64,000 bases of DNA from JAHIZC01 sp043813305. GTDB taxonomy: Bacteria > Omnitrophota > Gorgyraeia > Gygaellales > Profunditerraquicolaceae. The notes under the pieces were generated by a model that was not told the origin of the DNA, did no database searches, and saw nothing but the letters and a program-made list of their open reading frames with translations. The stretch spans positions 1 to 64,000 of the forward strand of contig JBDRLC010000064.1 of the NCBI GenBank assembly GCA_043813305.1, in the 5' to 3' direction. This document shows, piece by piece, positions 1 to 9,417 of the stretch. A program made the position numbers and the translations under genes. Numbering within the stretch: position 1 is the first letter of the stretch; every line of letters begins with the position of its first letter.

Positions 1-2315
1 AAAGGTGTTTTGCGGGAACTGCATCACGTATCAGCGGAGCCGGATTTAAAGAGATTGCTCAGGAGACAATTTTAAGGCATAAGCAAGCATATCCTGAGCG
101 AAAAATTGAGTTTCCTAATTTGGCAACTGGTGGAGTCTATCAGTGGAAGAGAGACGGAGAATTCCATCTTTGGAATCCTGAGAGCATAGCCGCTTTACAG
201 GATGCGGTTAGGAATAATAATCGGGATAGATATTTAGAGTTTTCTCGGATTATTAATGATCAATCAAGGCAACCGACGACCTTAAGGAGTTTGTTGAGGT
301 TCCGGAAAGCCAATGCTATTACTATTGAAGAAGTTGAGCCGGCGGAAAATATTTTAAGACGGCTCGCTACGGGAGCGATGAGCTTTGGTTCGATTAGCAG
401 GGCAACGCATGAGACTCTAGCAATCGCCATGAATAGATTGGGCGCAAAATCCAATACCGGAGAAGGCGGAGAGGATCCGCAAAGATTCAGGCCTTTGGCT
501 AACGGTGATTCAAAAAGGAGTGCGATAAAACAGGTGGCTTCTGGCAGATTCGGAGTCACGACTAATTATCTAGCCCATGCTGATGAACTGCAGATAAAGA
601 TCGCCCAGGGTGCAAAGCCGGGAGAGGGTGGACAGCTCCCCGGACATAAGGTGAGTGCGACTATCGCCCGTATACGCTATACGACTCCCGGAGTTACTCT
701 GATTTCTCCTCCGCCGCATCACGATATCTATTCGATTGAAGATTTAGCCCAGCTAATCTTTGATTTAAAGAACACTAATCCTAATGCCAGAATCAGCGTC
801 AAACTGGTTTCAGAGATTGGCGTGGGGACTATCGCTGCCGGTGTGGCTAAGGGACATGCAGATATGATTCTGATTTCAGGAGGGGACGGAGGGACCGGTG
901 CATCACCGAGAAGTTCAATCATGCATGCAGGACTCCCCTGGGAGCTGGGTCTCTCTGAGACGCATCAGACATTAGTATTGAATAATTTAAGGAGCAGAGT
1001 AAGGCTGCAGACTGATGGGCAGATGCGTACAGGCCGGGATATCGCCATTGCCGCAATGCTCGGCGCTGAGGAGTATGGTTTTTGCACCGCAGCTTTAGTC
1101 GTTTTGGGTTGCGTTATGCTCAGGCATTGCCACCTTAATAACTGCTCTGTGGGCGTGGCTACCCAGGATAGTATCTTAGAGAGAAGATTCAGCGGAAAGC
1201 CGGAATATATAATAAATTATTTTCAATTCGTAGTACAAGAGCTACGTGAGATTATGGCCGGCTTAGGCATAAGAAGATTGGATGAGATGATCGGAAGGAC
1301 TGATTTACTTGAGGTTAATCCTAGAGTTCTCCCCTGGAAGGCAAAGGGCATTGATTACTCCAAGATTCTATATAAACCGCAGCTCGATAAAGAGGTCGGC
1401 CTCTATTTTCAAAAAAGGCAGGTTCACGACGTTGAAAAAGTACTGGATAGGAAGCTGATTGAGTTAGCAAAACCGGCTTTAAAGGATTCCCGGCCGGTTA
1501 AATTAGAATTAGAGATAAAAAATGTGAATCGCACAACCGGCGCTATGTTGAGCGGTGAGGTTTGCAAGAAATATGGAGAAGCAGGATTACCGGAGGATAC
1601 GATTCATTGTAAATTTAGAGGGGTGGCTGGACAGAGTTTTGCTGCCTGGTTGGCCAAGGGAGTAACCTTTGAATTAGAGGGGTTAACCAATGATTATGTA
1701 GGTAAGGGTATTTCAGGAGGTAAGATTATTATTTATCCCGATAAAGATTCAGATTATAGGCCTGAGGAGAATATAATCATCGGGAATACTACATTTTACG
1801 GTGCGATATCAGGGGAAGCATATATAAAAGGTGTTGCCGGAGAGAGATTTTGCATCAGGAATTCCGGACTGCATGCCGTAGTTGAAGGAGTAGGGGACCA
1901 TGGCTGCGAGTATATGACCGGAGGAAGAGTAGTAGTTATTGGTAAGACTGGGCGTAATTTTGCTGCAGGTATGTCTGGTGGTATTGCTTATGTTTACCCC
2001 GTTAGAGACTATAGGGATACAGGAAAGAGATACGATGTCTCTAACGGGGTGAATGATCTCTCAGATTTTCGGAAGAAGTGTAATATGGAGATGGTTGGAT
2101 TAGAAGAGCTGCTGGATTCTGATTTAGAAACTGTGAGGAATTTAGTAACTAATCATTATAAATATACTAAGAGTACGGTTGCGCGAAAAATTTTAGATAA
2201 TTTTAAACGGGAATCTAAGAAATTCGTCAAGGTCATGCCCATAGAATACAAACATATTCTCGAAGGAAGAAAGATCGAGGAAAAATTAGATTTGACCGAG
2301 GTGTCTGATGGGTGA
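1..2315 (+). CDS. gltB: Glutamate synthase large subunit, C-terminal part (5' end outside window)
   Basis: Partial gene: the reading frame is open from base 3 and is in full register upstream of the first in-frame TTG at 120 (KIEFPNLATGGVYQW), so the true start lies before the window. The visible half carries the FMN/2-oxoglutarate synthase domain (GGEDPQRF, KPGEGGQLPG, SGGDGGTGASP), the 3Fe-4S cysteines in RHCHLNNCSVG and the C-terminal GXGXG beta-helix. Together with GltD the enzyme makes two glutamates from glutamine and 2-oxoglutarate in the cytoplasm. The stop overlaps gltD by 8 bp, so the two are translationally coupled. Odd: bases 1996-2050 form a palindromic insertion that adds about 18 residues between GGIAYVY and DFRKKCNMEM, where the family normally has about four. 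Confidence 0.97.
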   Translation, partial: RCFAGTASRISGAGFKEIAQETILRHKQAYPERKIEFPNLATGGVYQWKRDGEFHLWNPESIAALQDAVRNNNRDRYLEFSRIINDQSRQPTTLRSLLRFRKANAITIEEVEPAENILRRLATGAMSFGSISRATHETLAIAMNRLGAKSNTGEGGEDPQRFRPLANGDSKRSAIKQVASGRFGVTTNYLAHADELQIKIAQGAKPGEGGQLPGHKVSATIARIRYTTPGVTLISPPPHHDIYSIEDLAQLIFDLKNTNPNARISVKLVSEIGVGTIAAGVAKGHADMILISGGDGGTGASPRSSIMHAGLPWELGLSETHQTLVLNNLRSRVRLQTDGQMRTGRDIAIAAMLGAEEYGFCTAALVVLGCVMLRHCHLNNCSVGVATQDSILERRFSGKPEYIINYFQFVVQELREIMAGLGIRRLDEMIGRTDLLEVNPRVLPWKAKGIDYSKILYKPQLDKEVGLYFQKRQVHDVEKVLDRKLIELAKPALKDSRPVKLELEIKNVNRTTGAMLSGEVCKKYGEAGLPEDTIHCKFRGVAGQSFAAWLAKGVTFELEGLTNDYVGKGISGGKIIIYPDKDSDYRPEENIIIGNTTFYGAISGEAYIKGVAGERFCIRNSGLHAVVEGVGDHGCEYMTGGRVVVIGKTGRNFAAGMSGGIAYVYPVRDYRDTGKRYDVSNGVNDLSDFRKKCNMEMVGLEELLDSDLETVRNLVTNHYKYTKSTVARKILDNFKRESKKFVKVMPIEYKHILEGRKIEEKLDLTEVSDG
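1996..2050. repeat. In-frame palindromic element copy 1 (in gltB)
   Basis: The 14-bp arms ACCCCGTTAGAGAC (1996-2009) and GTCTCTAACGGGGT (2037-2050) are perfect inverted repeats around a 27-nt centre. The same arms with a centre of identical length (about 18 of 27 bases the same) occur at 62897-62951. It is translated within gltB as an extra surface-loop-like segment. The repeat is seen directly; that it is mobile is inference. Confidence 0.85.
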
Positions 2316-3711
2316 GCTTGAGGGGTTTTTAAAAGTTAAACGGGGAACAAGTAAGTACAGGCCGGTATGCGAACGCGTACAGGATTACCAGGAAGTTACC
2401 GCTCCTTTAAGTAACAAGCATTCCAAGGAACAGGCTTCGCGTTGCATGGACTGCGGCACGCCATTTTGCCATTGGGGATGCCCGATAGGAAATTACATCC
2501 CTGAATGGAATGACTTTATGTTTACCGGCAAGTGGGAGAAAGCCATTGGTTTACTTAATGCAACTAATAATCTGCCGGAGATTACCGGCCGGCTCTGTCC
2601 GGCAACTTGCGAATATGCCTGTGTATTAGGTATAAATGATGATCCGGTAACGATCAGAGAAAATGAGCTAGCGCTTATTGAATATGCCTTTAGACATAAA
2701 TTGATCAAACCCAATCCCCCCAAGGTTCGTACAGGCAAAAAAGTTGCTTTGGTCGGCTCCGGACCTGCAGGCCTTGCCTGTGCAGACCAATTGAATAAAG
2801 CAGGACACAGAGTATTTGTTTTTGAAAGAGATTATCGTCTTGGTGGTATCTTACGTTTCGGAATACCTGATTTTAAATTGGAGAAGTCGATCTTGGATAG
2901 AAGACTTAAGATCTTAGAAAAAGAGGGGATCAAATTTTTAGTTAATACTCACGTAGGAGTTGATATTGAGATTGAAAAATTAGATGAGGAATTTGATGCT
3001 ATCTGTTTAGCTGTGGGCAGTAGGGTTCCTCGTGATCTGAAGATTCCAGGAAGGGATCTTAAAGGAATCCACTTTGCCATGGACTACCTGACCCAGTCAA
3101 ATAGAAGGGTAGCGCAAGAGAAGATTCCCAAAGGTAAACTCATAGATGCTAAGGGCAAGAGAGTAGTGGTTATTGGAGGAGGAGATACCGGTGCTGATTG
3201 CGTAGGAACGGCTCATAGGCAAGGTGCTAGCTGCGTGGTCCAGATAGAACTTCTTCCCAGGCCATCTGAGTGTCGTAGTAAAGATTGCTCCTGGCCAAAG
3301 TATCCTACGCTCCTTAAGACATCGACTTCTCACGAAGAGGGGGGAAAGCGTAAGTGGTCAATTCTCACTAGGAGATTCATTGGTGAGAATGGAAAGGTTA
3401 AGGGGCTACAATGCGTGGACAAAGAGACGCCAGAAAGTGAGTTTGAAATAGAGGCAGATTTAGTGATCATAGCAATAGGTTTTCTCCATCCCGAGCATAA
3501 AGGCTTACTGCAGAAGTTGAATATTGGAGTAGACAACAGAGGTAATGTTAAAGCCGATGACAATTTGATGACATCTAAGAAAGGAATATTTTGTGCCGGA
3601 GATGTACATCGGGGTCAATCTTTGATTGTTTGGGCGATCAGTGAAGGCAGGAAGGCCGCGTATTATATTGATAAATACTTGATGGGAGATTCAAATTTAC
3701 CTAATATTTAA
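2308..3711 (+). CDS. gltD: Glutamate synthase small subunit (NADPH-dependent)
   Basis: Transfers electrons from NAD(P)H through FAD and Fe-S clusters to GltB for glutamate synthesis. The N-terminal domain has the two cysteine groups expected of the family (Cys46, 49, 54, 58 in CMDCGTPFCHWGCP and Cys97, 101, 105 in LCPATCEYAC). A FAD-binding GSGPAGLAC motif lies at about 150-158 and an NAD(P)-binding GGGDTGADC motif near 290. Length 467 aa is normal. The ATG at 2308 overlaps the gltB stop; pyrG follows 14 bp downstream, probably in the same operon. Confidence 0.97.
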   Translation: MGELEGFLKVKRGTSKYRPVCERVQDYQEVTAPLSNKHSKEQASRCMDCGTPFCHWGCPIGNYIPEWNDFMFTGKWEKAIGLLNATNNLPEITGRLCPATCEYACVLGINDDPVTIRENELALIEYAFRHKLIKPNPPKVRTGKKVALVGSGPAGLACADQLNKAGHRVFVFERDYRLGGILRFGIPDFKLEKSILDRRLKILEKEGIKFLVNTHVGVDIEIEKLDEEFDAICLAVGSRVPRDLKIPGRDLKGIHFAMDYLTQSNRRVAQEKIPKGKLIDAKGKRVVVIGGGDTGADCVGTAHRQGASCVVQIELLPRPSECRSKDCSWPKYPTLLKTSTSHEEGGKRKWSILTRRFIGENGKVKGLQCVDKETPESEFEIEADLVIIAIGFLHPEHKGLLQKLNIGVDNRGNVKADDNLMTSKKGIFCAGDVHRGQSLIVWAISEGRKAAYYIDKYLMGDSNLPNI

Positions 3712-3725
3712 TAAAGGGGGTTCAG

Positions 3726-5324
3726 ATGGCGAAATATATTTTTATCACAGGCGGCGTTATTTCAAGTTTAGGCAAAGGTATTGCTTCTGCTTCTATCGGA
3801 AGAATTCTTGAGGCAAGGGGACTGAAAGTGACGCTGATGAAACTAGACCCCTATATCAATGTCGATCCGGGAACGATGAATCCTTATCAGCACGGAGAAG
3901 TTTACGTTACGGAAGATGGCGCAGAGACGGATTTAGACCTCGGGCATTATGAAAGATTTACAAATTCAGTGATGACTAAATTCAATAATATAACCACAGG
4001 CCAGGTGTATAATTGTGTGATTTCTAAAGAGAGGCACGGTGACTATCTAGGCAAGACTATTCAGGTCATTCCGCATATTACCGATGCGATAAAGGAAAAA
4101 ATTAAAAAGTGTGCGCAAGTTTCAAAAGCGCAGGTGATCCTTGTGGAGATAGGTGGGACGGTTGGTGATATCGAAAGTTTACCCTTTCTTGAAGCAGTAA
4201 GGCAGTTTAAGTTAGATATGGGCGAAGAAAATGTGATGTATATACATCTGACCCTCGTTCCTTATATAAAAGTTGCCGGTGAGATGAAGACAAAACCCAC
4301 TCAACACAGCGTGGGGACACTGAGAGAGATCGGGATTATGCCGGATGTATTGATATGCAGGACTGAGAAGCCTTTATCTGATGAGTTAAAAGATAAAATA
4401 TCATTATTCTGTAATGTAAGAAAAGAAGCGGTTATTGAATCTCCGGACGTAGACTCGATCTATCAGATGCCTTTGATTTTCGAAAAACAGATCCTCGATG
4501 AGATAATTTTAAGCCATTTCAAACTAATATGTAAATTTTCAGCTCTCAAGATGTGGGCAAAGAATGTCGTAGAGAGAGTGCTTAATCCGAAAGGTAAAGT
4601 TACTGTTGCCGTAGTAGGCAAGTATATAGGGCTCCAGGATGCCTATAAATCTATATATGAATCATTGATTCATGCAGGGATTTATAATCAGGTGAAAGTT
4701 GAGATAAAAAAGGTAGATTCGGAGAGTTTAGGTAAAGGTGTTGCTGAAAAGATTTTAGAGGGGGTTACGGGAATTTTAGTCCCCGGGGGTTTTGGTTTAC
4801 GCGGGATCGAAGGGAAAATTAAAGCGATTCAATTCGCCCGGAAAAATAAAATACCTTTCTTAGGGCTATGTTTAGGCATGCAGTGTGCGGTGATCGAATT
4901 TGCCAGGAACGTCTGCAAATTAAAAAGTGCTAACTCAACTGAATTTAGCAAGACAAAATATCCGGTGATAAGTCTATTGGAGGAACAGAAGAAAATAGAG
5001 AATTTAGGCGGGACAATGCGTTTGGGGGCTTATCCTTGCAGGATAAAAGGAAATACGCGAGCCTATAAAACATATGGCAAGAAATTGATTCATGAGCGCC
5101 ACAGGCATAGGTATGAGTTTAATAATAATTACAAAAAATTATTTGAAAAAAAAGGTATGATTTTCTCAGGGGTATACCCAAAGAAAAACCTAGTCGAAAT
5201 GATCGAACTTAAGGATCACCCATTTTTTATCGCAGTGCAGTTTCACCCTGAATTCAAATCTAAACCTGATAAAGCCAACCCGCTATTTCGTGAATTTATC
5301 AGAAGCTCACTACGGTTACTTTAA
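3726..5324 (+). CDS. pyrG: CTP synthase
   Basis: Makes CTP from UTP, ATP and glutamine. The synthetase domain (residues 1 to about 270) begins with GGVISSLGKG at 9-18; the class I glutamine amidotransferase domain has the nucleophile Cys382 in GLCLGMQ and the His-Glu pair in QFHPEF near residue 510. Length 532 aa is typical. It has a good SD (AAAGGGGG, 3713-3720) and follows gltD by 14 bp, so it is probably co-transcribed with gltBD. Confidence 0.98.
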   Translation: MAKYIFITGGVISSLGKGIASASIGRILEARGLKVTLMKLDPYINVDPGTMNPYQHGEVYVTEDGAETDLDLGHYERFTNSVMTKFNNITTGQVYNCVISKERHGDYLGKTIQVIPHITDAIKEKIKKCAQVSKAQVILVEIGGTVGDIESLPFLEAVRQFKLDMGEENVMYIHLTLVPYIKVAGEMKTKPTQHSVGTLREIGIMPDVLICRTEKPLSDELKDKISLFCNVRKEAVIESPDVDSIYQMPLIFEKQILDEIILSHFKLICKFSALKMWAKNVVERVLNPKGKVTVAVVGKYIGLQDAYKSIYESLIHAGIYNQVKVEIKKVDSESLGKGVAEKILEGVTGILVPGGFGLRGIEGKIKAIQFARKNKIPFLGLCLGMQCAVIEFARNVCKLKSANSTEFSKTKYPVISLLEEQKKIENLGGTMRLGAYPCRIKGNTRAYKTYGKKLIHERHRHRYEFNNNYKKLFEKKGMIFSGVYPKKNLVEMIELKDHPFFIAVQFHPEFKSKPDKANPLFREFIRSSLRLL

Positions 5325-5349
5325 TTCTTCTATACCAGCCAAATTTGCA

Positions 5350-5378
5350 TTGACATGCGAATATGACGGCAGTAAAAT
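5350..5378 (+). promoter_or_regulatory. Sigma-70-type promoter for the antiporter gene
   Basis: TTGACA (5350-5355), a 17-nt spacer and TAAAAT (5373-5378) lie 86 bp upstream of the antiporter ATG. A small hairpin (ACTGAA/TTCAGT, 5411-5430) lies in the resulting leader. Sequence match only. Confidence 0.7.
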
Positions 5379-5464
5379 TGTTAATTAAGCGATGGAGCTT
5401 GTTTTTAATTACTGAAGAAACTCGTTCAGTTGACGGCTCTTATTAAAGTAGGATCTTTTATTAT

Positions 5465-7150
5465 ATGCTTGAACAAATTCAAAATATTTTAAATAATATT
5501 CATCTACCTCACTTGCACATACTATTGCTATTGGGGTTAGCTTTATTTAGCGGTGCCATAGGTGGCCGTGTCTTCCAGAAACTTAGAGTTCCTCAAGTGG
5601 TAGGATACATAACTATAGGCATTATAATAGGGGAATCAGGTTTTAAGATTGTCGATCACGATATAATTAAATCTCTAGAGCCCTTTAGTTATTTTGCTTT
5701 AGGGCTCATTGGGTTCACAATAGGTGGCGAGCTTAAAAAAGATATTTTAGTAAAATACGGTAAACAGTTTATAAGCATTCTATTATCTGAAGGCATCGGT
5801 GCGTTCTTAGCGGTTTCAGTATTAGTCGGCATTACCGGAACCTTTCTTTTCGGAAGTTGGAGAATAGCCTGGTCATTAGGGCTACTCTTAGGAGCGATTG
5901 CATCTGCTACTGCTCCGGCTGCAACTTCGGAGGTTATCAGGGAGTATAAAACAAGAGGGCCTTTAACTAGAACGGTGTTAGGGATTGTTGCTTTGGATGA
6001 CGGATTAGCACTTATCCTCTTTGCAATCGCAACAAGTATAGCCGGCAATTTAAGCGGCGATATTCACCAAAGCACCTTGAGAGTATTTATTCATCCTATT
6101 TACGAGATAGGAGTATCGATAGGTATAGGAATATTATTTGGTTCAGTTCTTAATAGATTACTAAGAAAATACGCCGAAAAAGAGAGGATCCTTGCTTTTT
6201 GCATCGGGACAGTACTCCTTGCATCAGGTGTCGCTATTACGATAAACGTCGATATGCTGTTAGCGATAATGACATTGGGGGTGGTCGTTACCAATTCCGT
6301 TACCCAGAAAGCTAAAGAAGCATTTAAGTTGCTGGAAGGATTTACTCCCCCGATCTATGTTCTTTTCTTTGTTTTAGTGGGAGCGAAGTTAAATATTAGC
6401 TACATGAGCCTGTCGGTTATTCTGCTTGCTGTTATATATCTTATCGGAAGAAGCGGCGGTAAGATGCTGGGTGCTTTTTTGGGAGCTAAAGCATCAAATG
6501 CAACAAAGACAGTACAAAAATACCTTCCCTTATGCCTATTTAGCCAGGCGGGCGTTGCGATTGGTTTATCTATTTTAGCAAGCAATTATTTCCCCGGCGA
6601 GATAAGTAATGCGATTGTTGTAATTATAACCTTCACAGTTTTCATTTTAGAATTAATCGGGCCTTATTTTGTAAAGATAGCAGTTACAAGAGCAGGCGAA
6701 GTAGGCATCAATATTACAGAAGAAGACTTTATTAATAAAACTCAAACTAAGGAGATAATGGAAAAAAGTTTACCGCTAATATATGAAAATGACTCTTTAG
6801 ATAAAGTCCTATCTACTTTTACCGAAACCCCAAACTTATATTACCCGGTAGTAGATAAGGATAAAAAACTTACGGGAATAATAGGAGTCGATAGCATCAA
6901 AAATACGCTTGCAGAAAAAGAACTTATAGGGTTAGCGTTGGCGGCTGACCTTCAGGAGCCGGTAGTAGCCAAGATAAATGAAAACTCGATGCTTTCAGAA
7001 GCAAAGAATGTTTTAAATAAGTATAATATAGAGTATTTGCCCGTAGTTACAGAAGCAGATAAAGTCGTTGGTTTTATCGAGAGAAGAATTCTTGCTAAAG
7101 CCGTTTCTGCGAAAATGATGGAGTTACAGAAACAAGTTGAATCTGCTTAA
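5465..7150 (+). CDS. CPA2-family cation:proton antiporter with C-terminal CBS pair
   Basis: Integral inner-membrane monovalent cation/H+ exchanger. About twelve hydrophobic segments fill residues 15-410, with the family's helix-breaking ATAPAAT motif near 160 and the paired aspartates in ALDDGLALI near 177-184 that carry the proton/cation. Residues about 430-550 form two CBS repeats (ending FIERRILAK), which in other transporters bind adenine nucleotides and gate activity. It appears to be a single-gene unit with its own promoter and terminator. The transported ion (Na+ or K+) cannot be told from sequence. Confidence 0.9.
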   Translation: MLEQIQNILNNIHLPHLHILLLLGLALFSGAIGGRVFQKLRVPQVVGYITIGIIIGESGFKIVDHDIIKSLEPFSYFALGLIGFTIGGELKKDILVKYGKQFISILLSEGIGAFLAVSVLVGITGTFLFGSWRIAWSLGLLLGAIASATAPAATSEVIREYKTRGPLTRTVLGIVALDDGLALILFAIATSIAGNLSGDIHQSTLRVFIHPIYEIGVSIGIGILFGSVLNRLLRKYAEKERILAFCIGTVLLASGVAITINVDMLLAIMTLGVVVTNSVTQKAKEAFKLLEGFTPPIYVLFFVLVGAKLNISYMSLSVILLAVIYLIGRSGGKMLGAFLGAKASNATKTVQKYLPLCLFSQAGVAIGLSILASNYFPGEISNAIVVIITFTVFILELIGPYFVKIAVTRAGEVGINITEEDFINKTQTKEIMEKSLPLIYENDSLDKVLSTFTETPNLYYPVVDKDKKLTGIIGVDSIKNTLAEKELIGLALAADLQEPVVAKINENSMLSEAKNVLNKYNIEYLPVVTEADKVVGFIERRILAKAVSAKMMELQKQVESA

Positions 7151-7193
7151 TTCTTGTATTTTAAAGACCAGCAAGCTTAAGAAATCGGTAGAT

Positions 7194-7223
7194 AAAAGGG
7201 GGTTGAAAAACCTCTTTTTTATT
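7194..7223 (+). terminator. Intrinsic terminator after the antiporter gene
   Basis: An A/G-rich arm AAAAGGGGGTT and the complementary AACCTCTTTTTT form a hairpin with one bulge, a GAAA-type loop and a run of T. It lies 45 bp after the antiporter stop. Confidence 0.8.
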
Positions 7224-7242
7224 TCTTTTTTTTGAATCAAAG

Positions 7243-7251
7243 TGGTATAAT
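7243..7251 (+). promoter_or_regulatory. Extended -10 promoter (TGGTATAAT)
   Basis: TGG plus TATAAT (7246-7251), 24 bp before the YkgJ-like gene. No clear -35 is visible, as expected for an extended -10 promoter. The same motif recurs before several genes in this window. Confidence 0.65.
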
Positions 7252-7274
7252 ATAAAAAACAGAGGAAAGCGAAA

Positions 7275-7613
7275 ATGAAAAAAATCGACTGTTCAAAATG
7301 CCCAAAGCAAGAAATTTGTTGCCAGGAGGGCGTTGAGGTAGATTTAGCAGAAGCGAGAAAAATTGAGTCTTTAGGGTTATCCGGAAAGTTTTATCATAGA
7401 AGAAAAGCTATAAAGTATCCCTCAGGATATAAAGTTTCTACAAATTTAAAAGAGGAACCCTGTTCCTTTCTTACCGCTGATGGCTTATGTTCCATCCACA
7501 AGATTGATTATGAGTTAAAGCCGACCTACTGTAAACAATTCCCTTATGAGGATGGCAAATTAGCCCCTTTTGCAAAATATTTCTGTCTATTGGCTAAGCC
7601 TGGGAAAAAATAG
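7275..7613 (+). CDS. YkgJ-family cysteine cluster protein
   Basis: Small cytoplasmic protein of 112 aa. Cysteines in CSKCPKQEICC at the N-terminus and CSFLTADGLCSIHK with YCKQFPY later match the zinc/iron-chelating YkgJ family (UPF0153). The family is thought to hold a metal or Fe-S centre; its precise role is unknown. Good SD AGAGGAAAG upstream. It stands alone between a terminator and the OmpV-like gene. Confidence 0.8.
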   Translation: MKKIDCSKCPKQEICCQEGVEVDLAEARKIESLGLSGKFYHRRKAIKYPSGYKVSTNLKEEPCSFLTADGLCSIHKIDYELKPTYCKQFPYEDGKLAPFAKYFCLLAKPGKK

Positions 7614-7670
7614 CCAACCGTAATTTCAATAGAGAACTGTTATAGTAAACATTCAGGAGGGTTCGTAGAG

Positions 7671-8456
7671 ATGAGAAAATCGAAAGTCATATTTGTGACT
7701 TTCGTTTTTATATTGAGCTTTCAATCTGCTTGTCATGCCGCGGAACTCTTTGAAGGCCTCTGGCGTGGGTTCGATTTAGAAGTCGAGGAATTAGAAGGCG
7801 TAGTTTTGGGGGGCGGTGTTTTGTACTCTACCTCTGTATATGAAGGGGTAGATGATTCAGTATGGGCGGTTCCGATTATCATAGGGCAATACAAGCGGTT
7901 TTATCTGGACGGCTCAAGTTTAGGGTATATTCTTAATGATCGTGAGGATTTACATTTTTCTTTTGTTATGCAACTTAGATTTGGCGGTTATGATGACGGT
8001 GATAGCAGTGCATTAGCCGGGATGGATGGCCGGGAATGGTCGCTTGATGGGGGATTAAGGTTAACTTGGGATAACGGCCTATTTTTGCTAAACATAACCG
8101 GGATTACTGATTTACTCGGAAGGCATGATGGTCATGAAGTGAGAGCCATTTTCTCTAGAAACTTTTTGAAAGGAGCGTTTACGCCAAAACTCGGAGTTAA
8201 ATGGCTGAGTAATAACCTTGTTGAATATTATTATGGCGTTGCAAGTTCAGAGGCCACATCTGCCAGGCAGGTTTATGAAGGGGGTTCAACATTAGATTTT
8301 ATTGCAGGATTTTCGATAGTTATTCCTATTGGGGATAATTGGGTAATTACAGGTGATTTCGAATACGAGACGCTGGGATCAGAGATCGAAGATTCTCCTA
8401 TAGTTGATGCAGACGATACTTTCAGGACCGTGGCGGGTTTAGTTTATAGATTTTAA
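7671..8456 (+). CDS. MipA/OmpV-family outer membrane protein
   Basis: 261 aa with an N-terminal signal peptide (hydrophobic core about residues 6-20, cleavage near CHAAE) and alternating-polarity strands ending in LVYRF, a C-terminal phenylalanine typical of outer-membrane barrels. The GGGVLYSTSVYEG start of the mature part and the repeated GxxL/Y strand patterns fit the MipA/OmpV (scaffold) family. SD CAGGAGGG lies upstream. Function in this organism is unknown; some members bind murein enzymes. Confidence 0.75.
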   Translation: MRKSKVIFVTFVFILSFQSACHAAELFEGLWRGFDLEVEELEGVVLGGGVLYSTSVYEGVDDSVWAVPIIIGQYKRFYLDGSSLGYILNDREDLHFSFVMQLRFGGYDDGDSSALAGMDGREWSLDGGLRLTWDNGLFLLNITGITDLLGRHDGHEVRAIFSRNFLKGAFTPKLGVKWLSNNLVEYYYGVASSEATSARQVYEGGSTLDFIAGFSIVIPIGDNWVITGDFEYETLGSEIEDSPIVDADDTFRTVAGLVYRF

Positions 8457-8482
8457 CCCACGTTTTAAAAGAGGAGGTAGAT

Positions 8483-8869
8483 ATGGAGATTTCAATATTT
8501 ATCGCCAGGATTATGGGGCCGAGCCTTCTGATTATCGCCGTTGGTATTATGTTTAATCAGAGATACTATCGTAAGGTTATGGAAGATTTCTGCAAGAACT
8601 CTGCTTTACTTTTATATGGAGGATTTCTTGCGCTTTTTATCGGTTTTCTTTTAGTGCTATCTCATAACATATGGGTAGCCGGTTGGCCGGTGATAATTAC
8701 AATTTACGGCTGGGGCGGTATCATAAAAGGCGCATGGTTAATAATCTTTCCCAATTCTGTATCTAAATTTATGCAGGCTTACCAGAAAAATAAAATTCTT
8801 TTATCTATTCAATCAGCGTGTGTTTTAGTCATAGGCGTAGTTTTGACATTTTCTGGTTATTTTAGTTAG
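8483..8869 (+). CDS. Small integral membrane protein, unknown function
   Basis: 128 aa with four predicted membrane helices (about residues 8-24, 42-60, 66-90, 105-124) and short loops. No catalytic motif seen. SD GAGGAGG gives a clear start. It follows the OmpV-like gene by 26 bp and precedes the cysteine-rich protein by 11 bp, so these three are likely one transcription unit. I do not recognise the family with certainty. Confidence 0.65.
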   Translation: MEISIFIARIMGPSLLIIAVGIMFNQRYYRKVMEDFCKNSALLLYGGFLALFIGFLLVLSHNIWVAGWPVIITIYGWGGIIKGAWLIIFPNSVSKFMQAYQKNKILLSIQSACVLVIGVVLTFSGYFS

Positions 8870-8880
8870 TTAATAGAGGT

Positions 8881-9399
8881 ATGAATAAGTATCAATTAAC
8901 AGGCCTATTCTTAGTGTTTTGTTTTTTTATTTTAGTGGTTGAGATAGCGTTCGCAGAAGAAGCTTTATCACCTGAAGAAGAAGCTGCGATTCTAGAGCGA
9001 TATGAAGAGTTGAGATTAAAGATGGAGAGCGTTCAAGGTTCTTTAGAGGAATTAGAAAAACAAAAAACACTTTTGCAGGGTAAGACAAAGTTACTGGAGT
9101 CTGAATTGGGTACTGGCCAGGATGATCCAGCGGGATTAGGTATAGGTAAAGATTGTAGTCAGGAATCAGATAGCTGTAAGGCCGGATTAGAGTGTATTCA
9201 GGTACTTGGAGGCAATTACCGTTGCGCAAAGCCTCTGAAAGCCGATGAGGAATGCGGGAGGAGCGTTTTAGAGGTTTGCGGAGAAGGCCTCTCGTGCATG
9301 GATGCAGGTAAAAAAAGAACTGTATGTAGCGCATCTACAGGCAGCGGCTCAAAGCAGTGTTTTGTAGAGTCAGTGCTGATTTGTAAGCCGCTAAGATGA
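8881..9399 (+). CDS. Secreted coiled-coil and cysteine-rich protein
   Basis: 172 aa. A signal peptide or N-terminal anchor (about 5-24, cleavage near AFAEE) is followed by a glutamate-rich coiled coil (about 28-75) and a C-terminal half with ten cysteines in patterns such as KDCSQESDSC, KAGLECI, EECGRSVLEVC and EGLSCM. These are reminiscent of eukaryotic Dickkopf-type disulfide knots. Ten cysteines imply up to five disulfides and an extracytoplasmic location. No function can be assigned. The start has a weaker SD (AGAGGT). Confidence 0.65.
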   Translation: MNKYQLTGLFLVFCFFILVVEIAFAEEALSPEEEAAILERYEELRLKMESVQGSLEELEKQKTLLQGKTKLLESELGTGQDDPAGLGIGKDCSQESDSCKAGLECIQVLGGNYRCAKPLKADEECGRSVLEVCGEGLSCMDAGKKRTVCSASTGSGSKQCFVESVLICKPLR

Positions 9400-9417
9400 G
9401 TTAAGAAGGAGGCGTGC

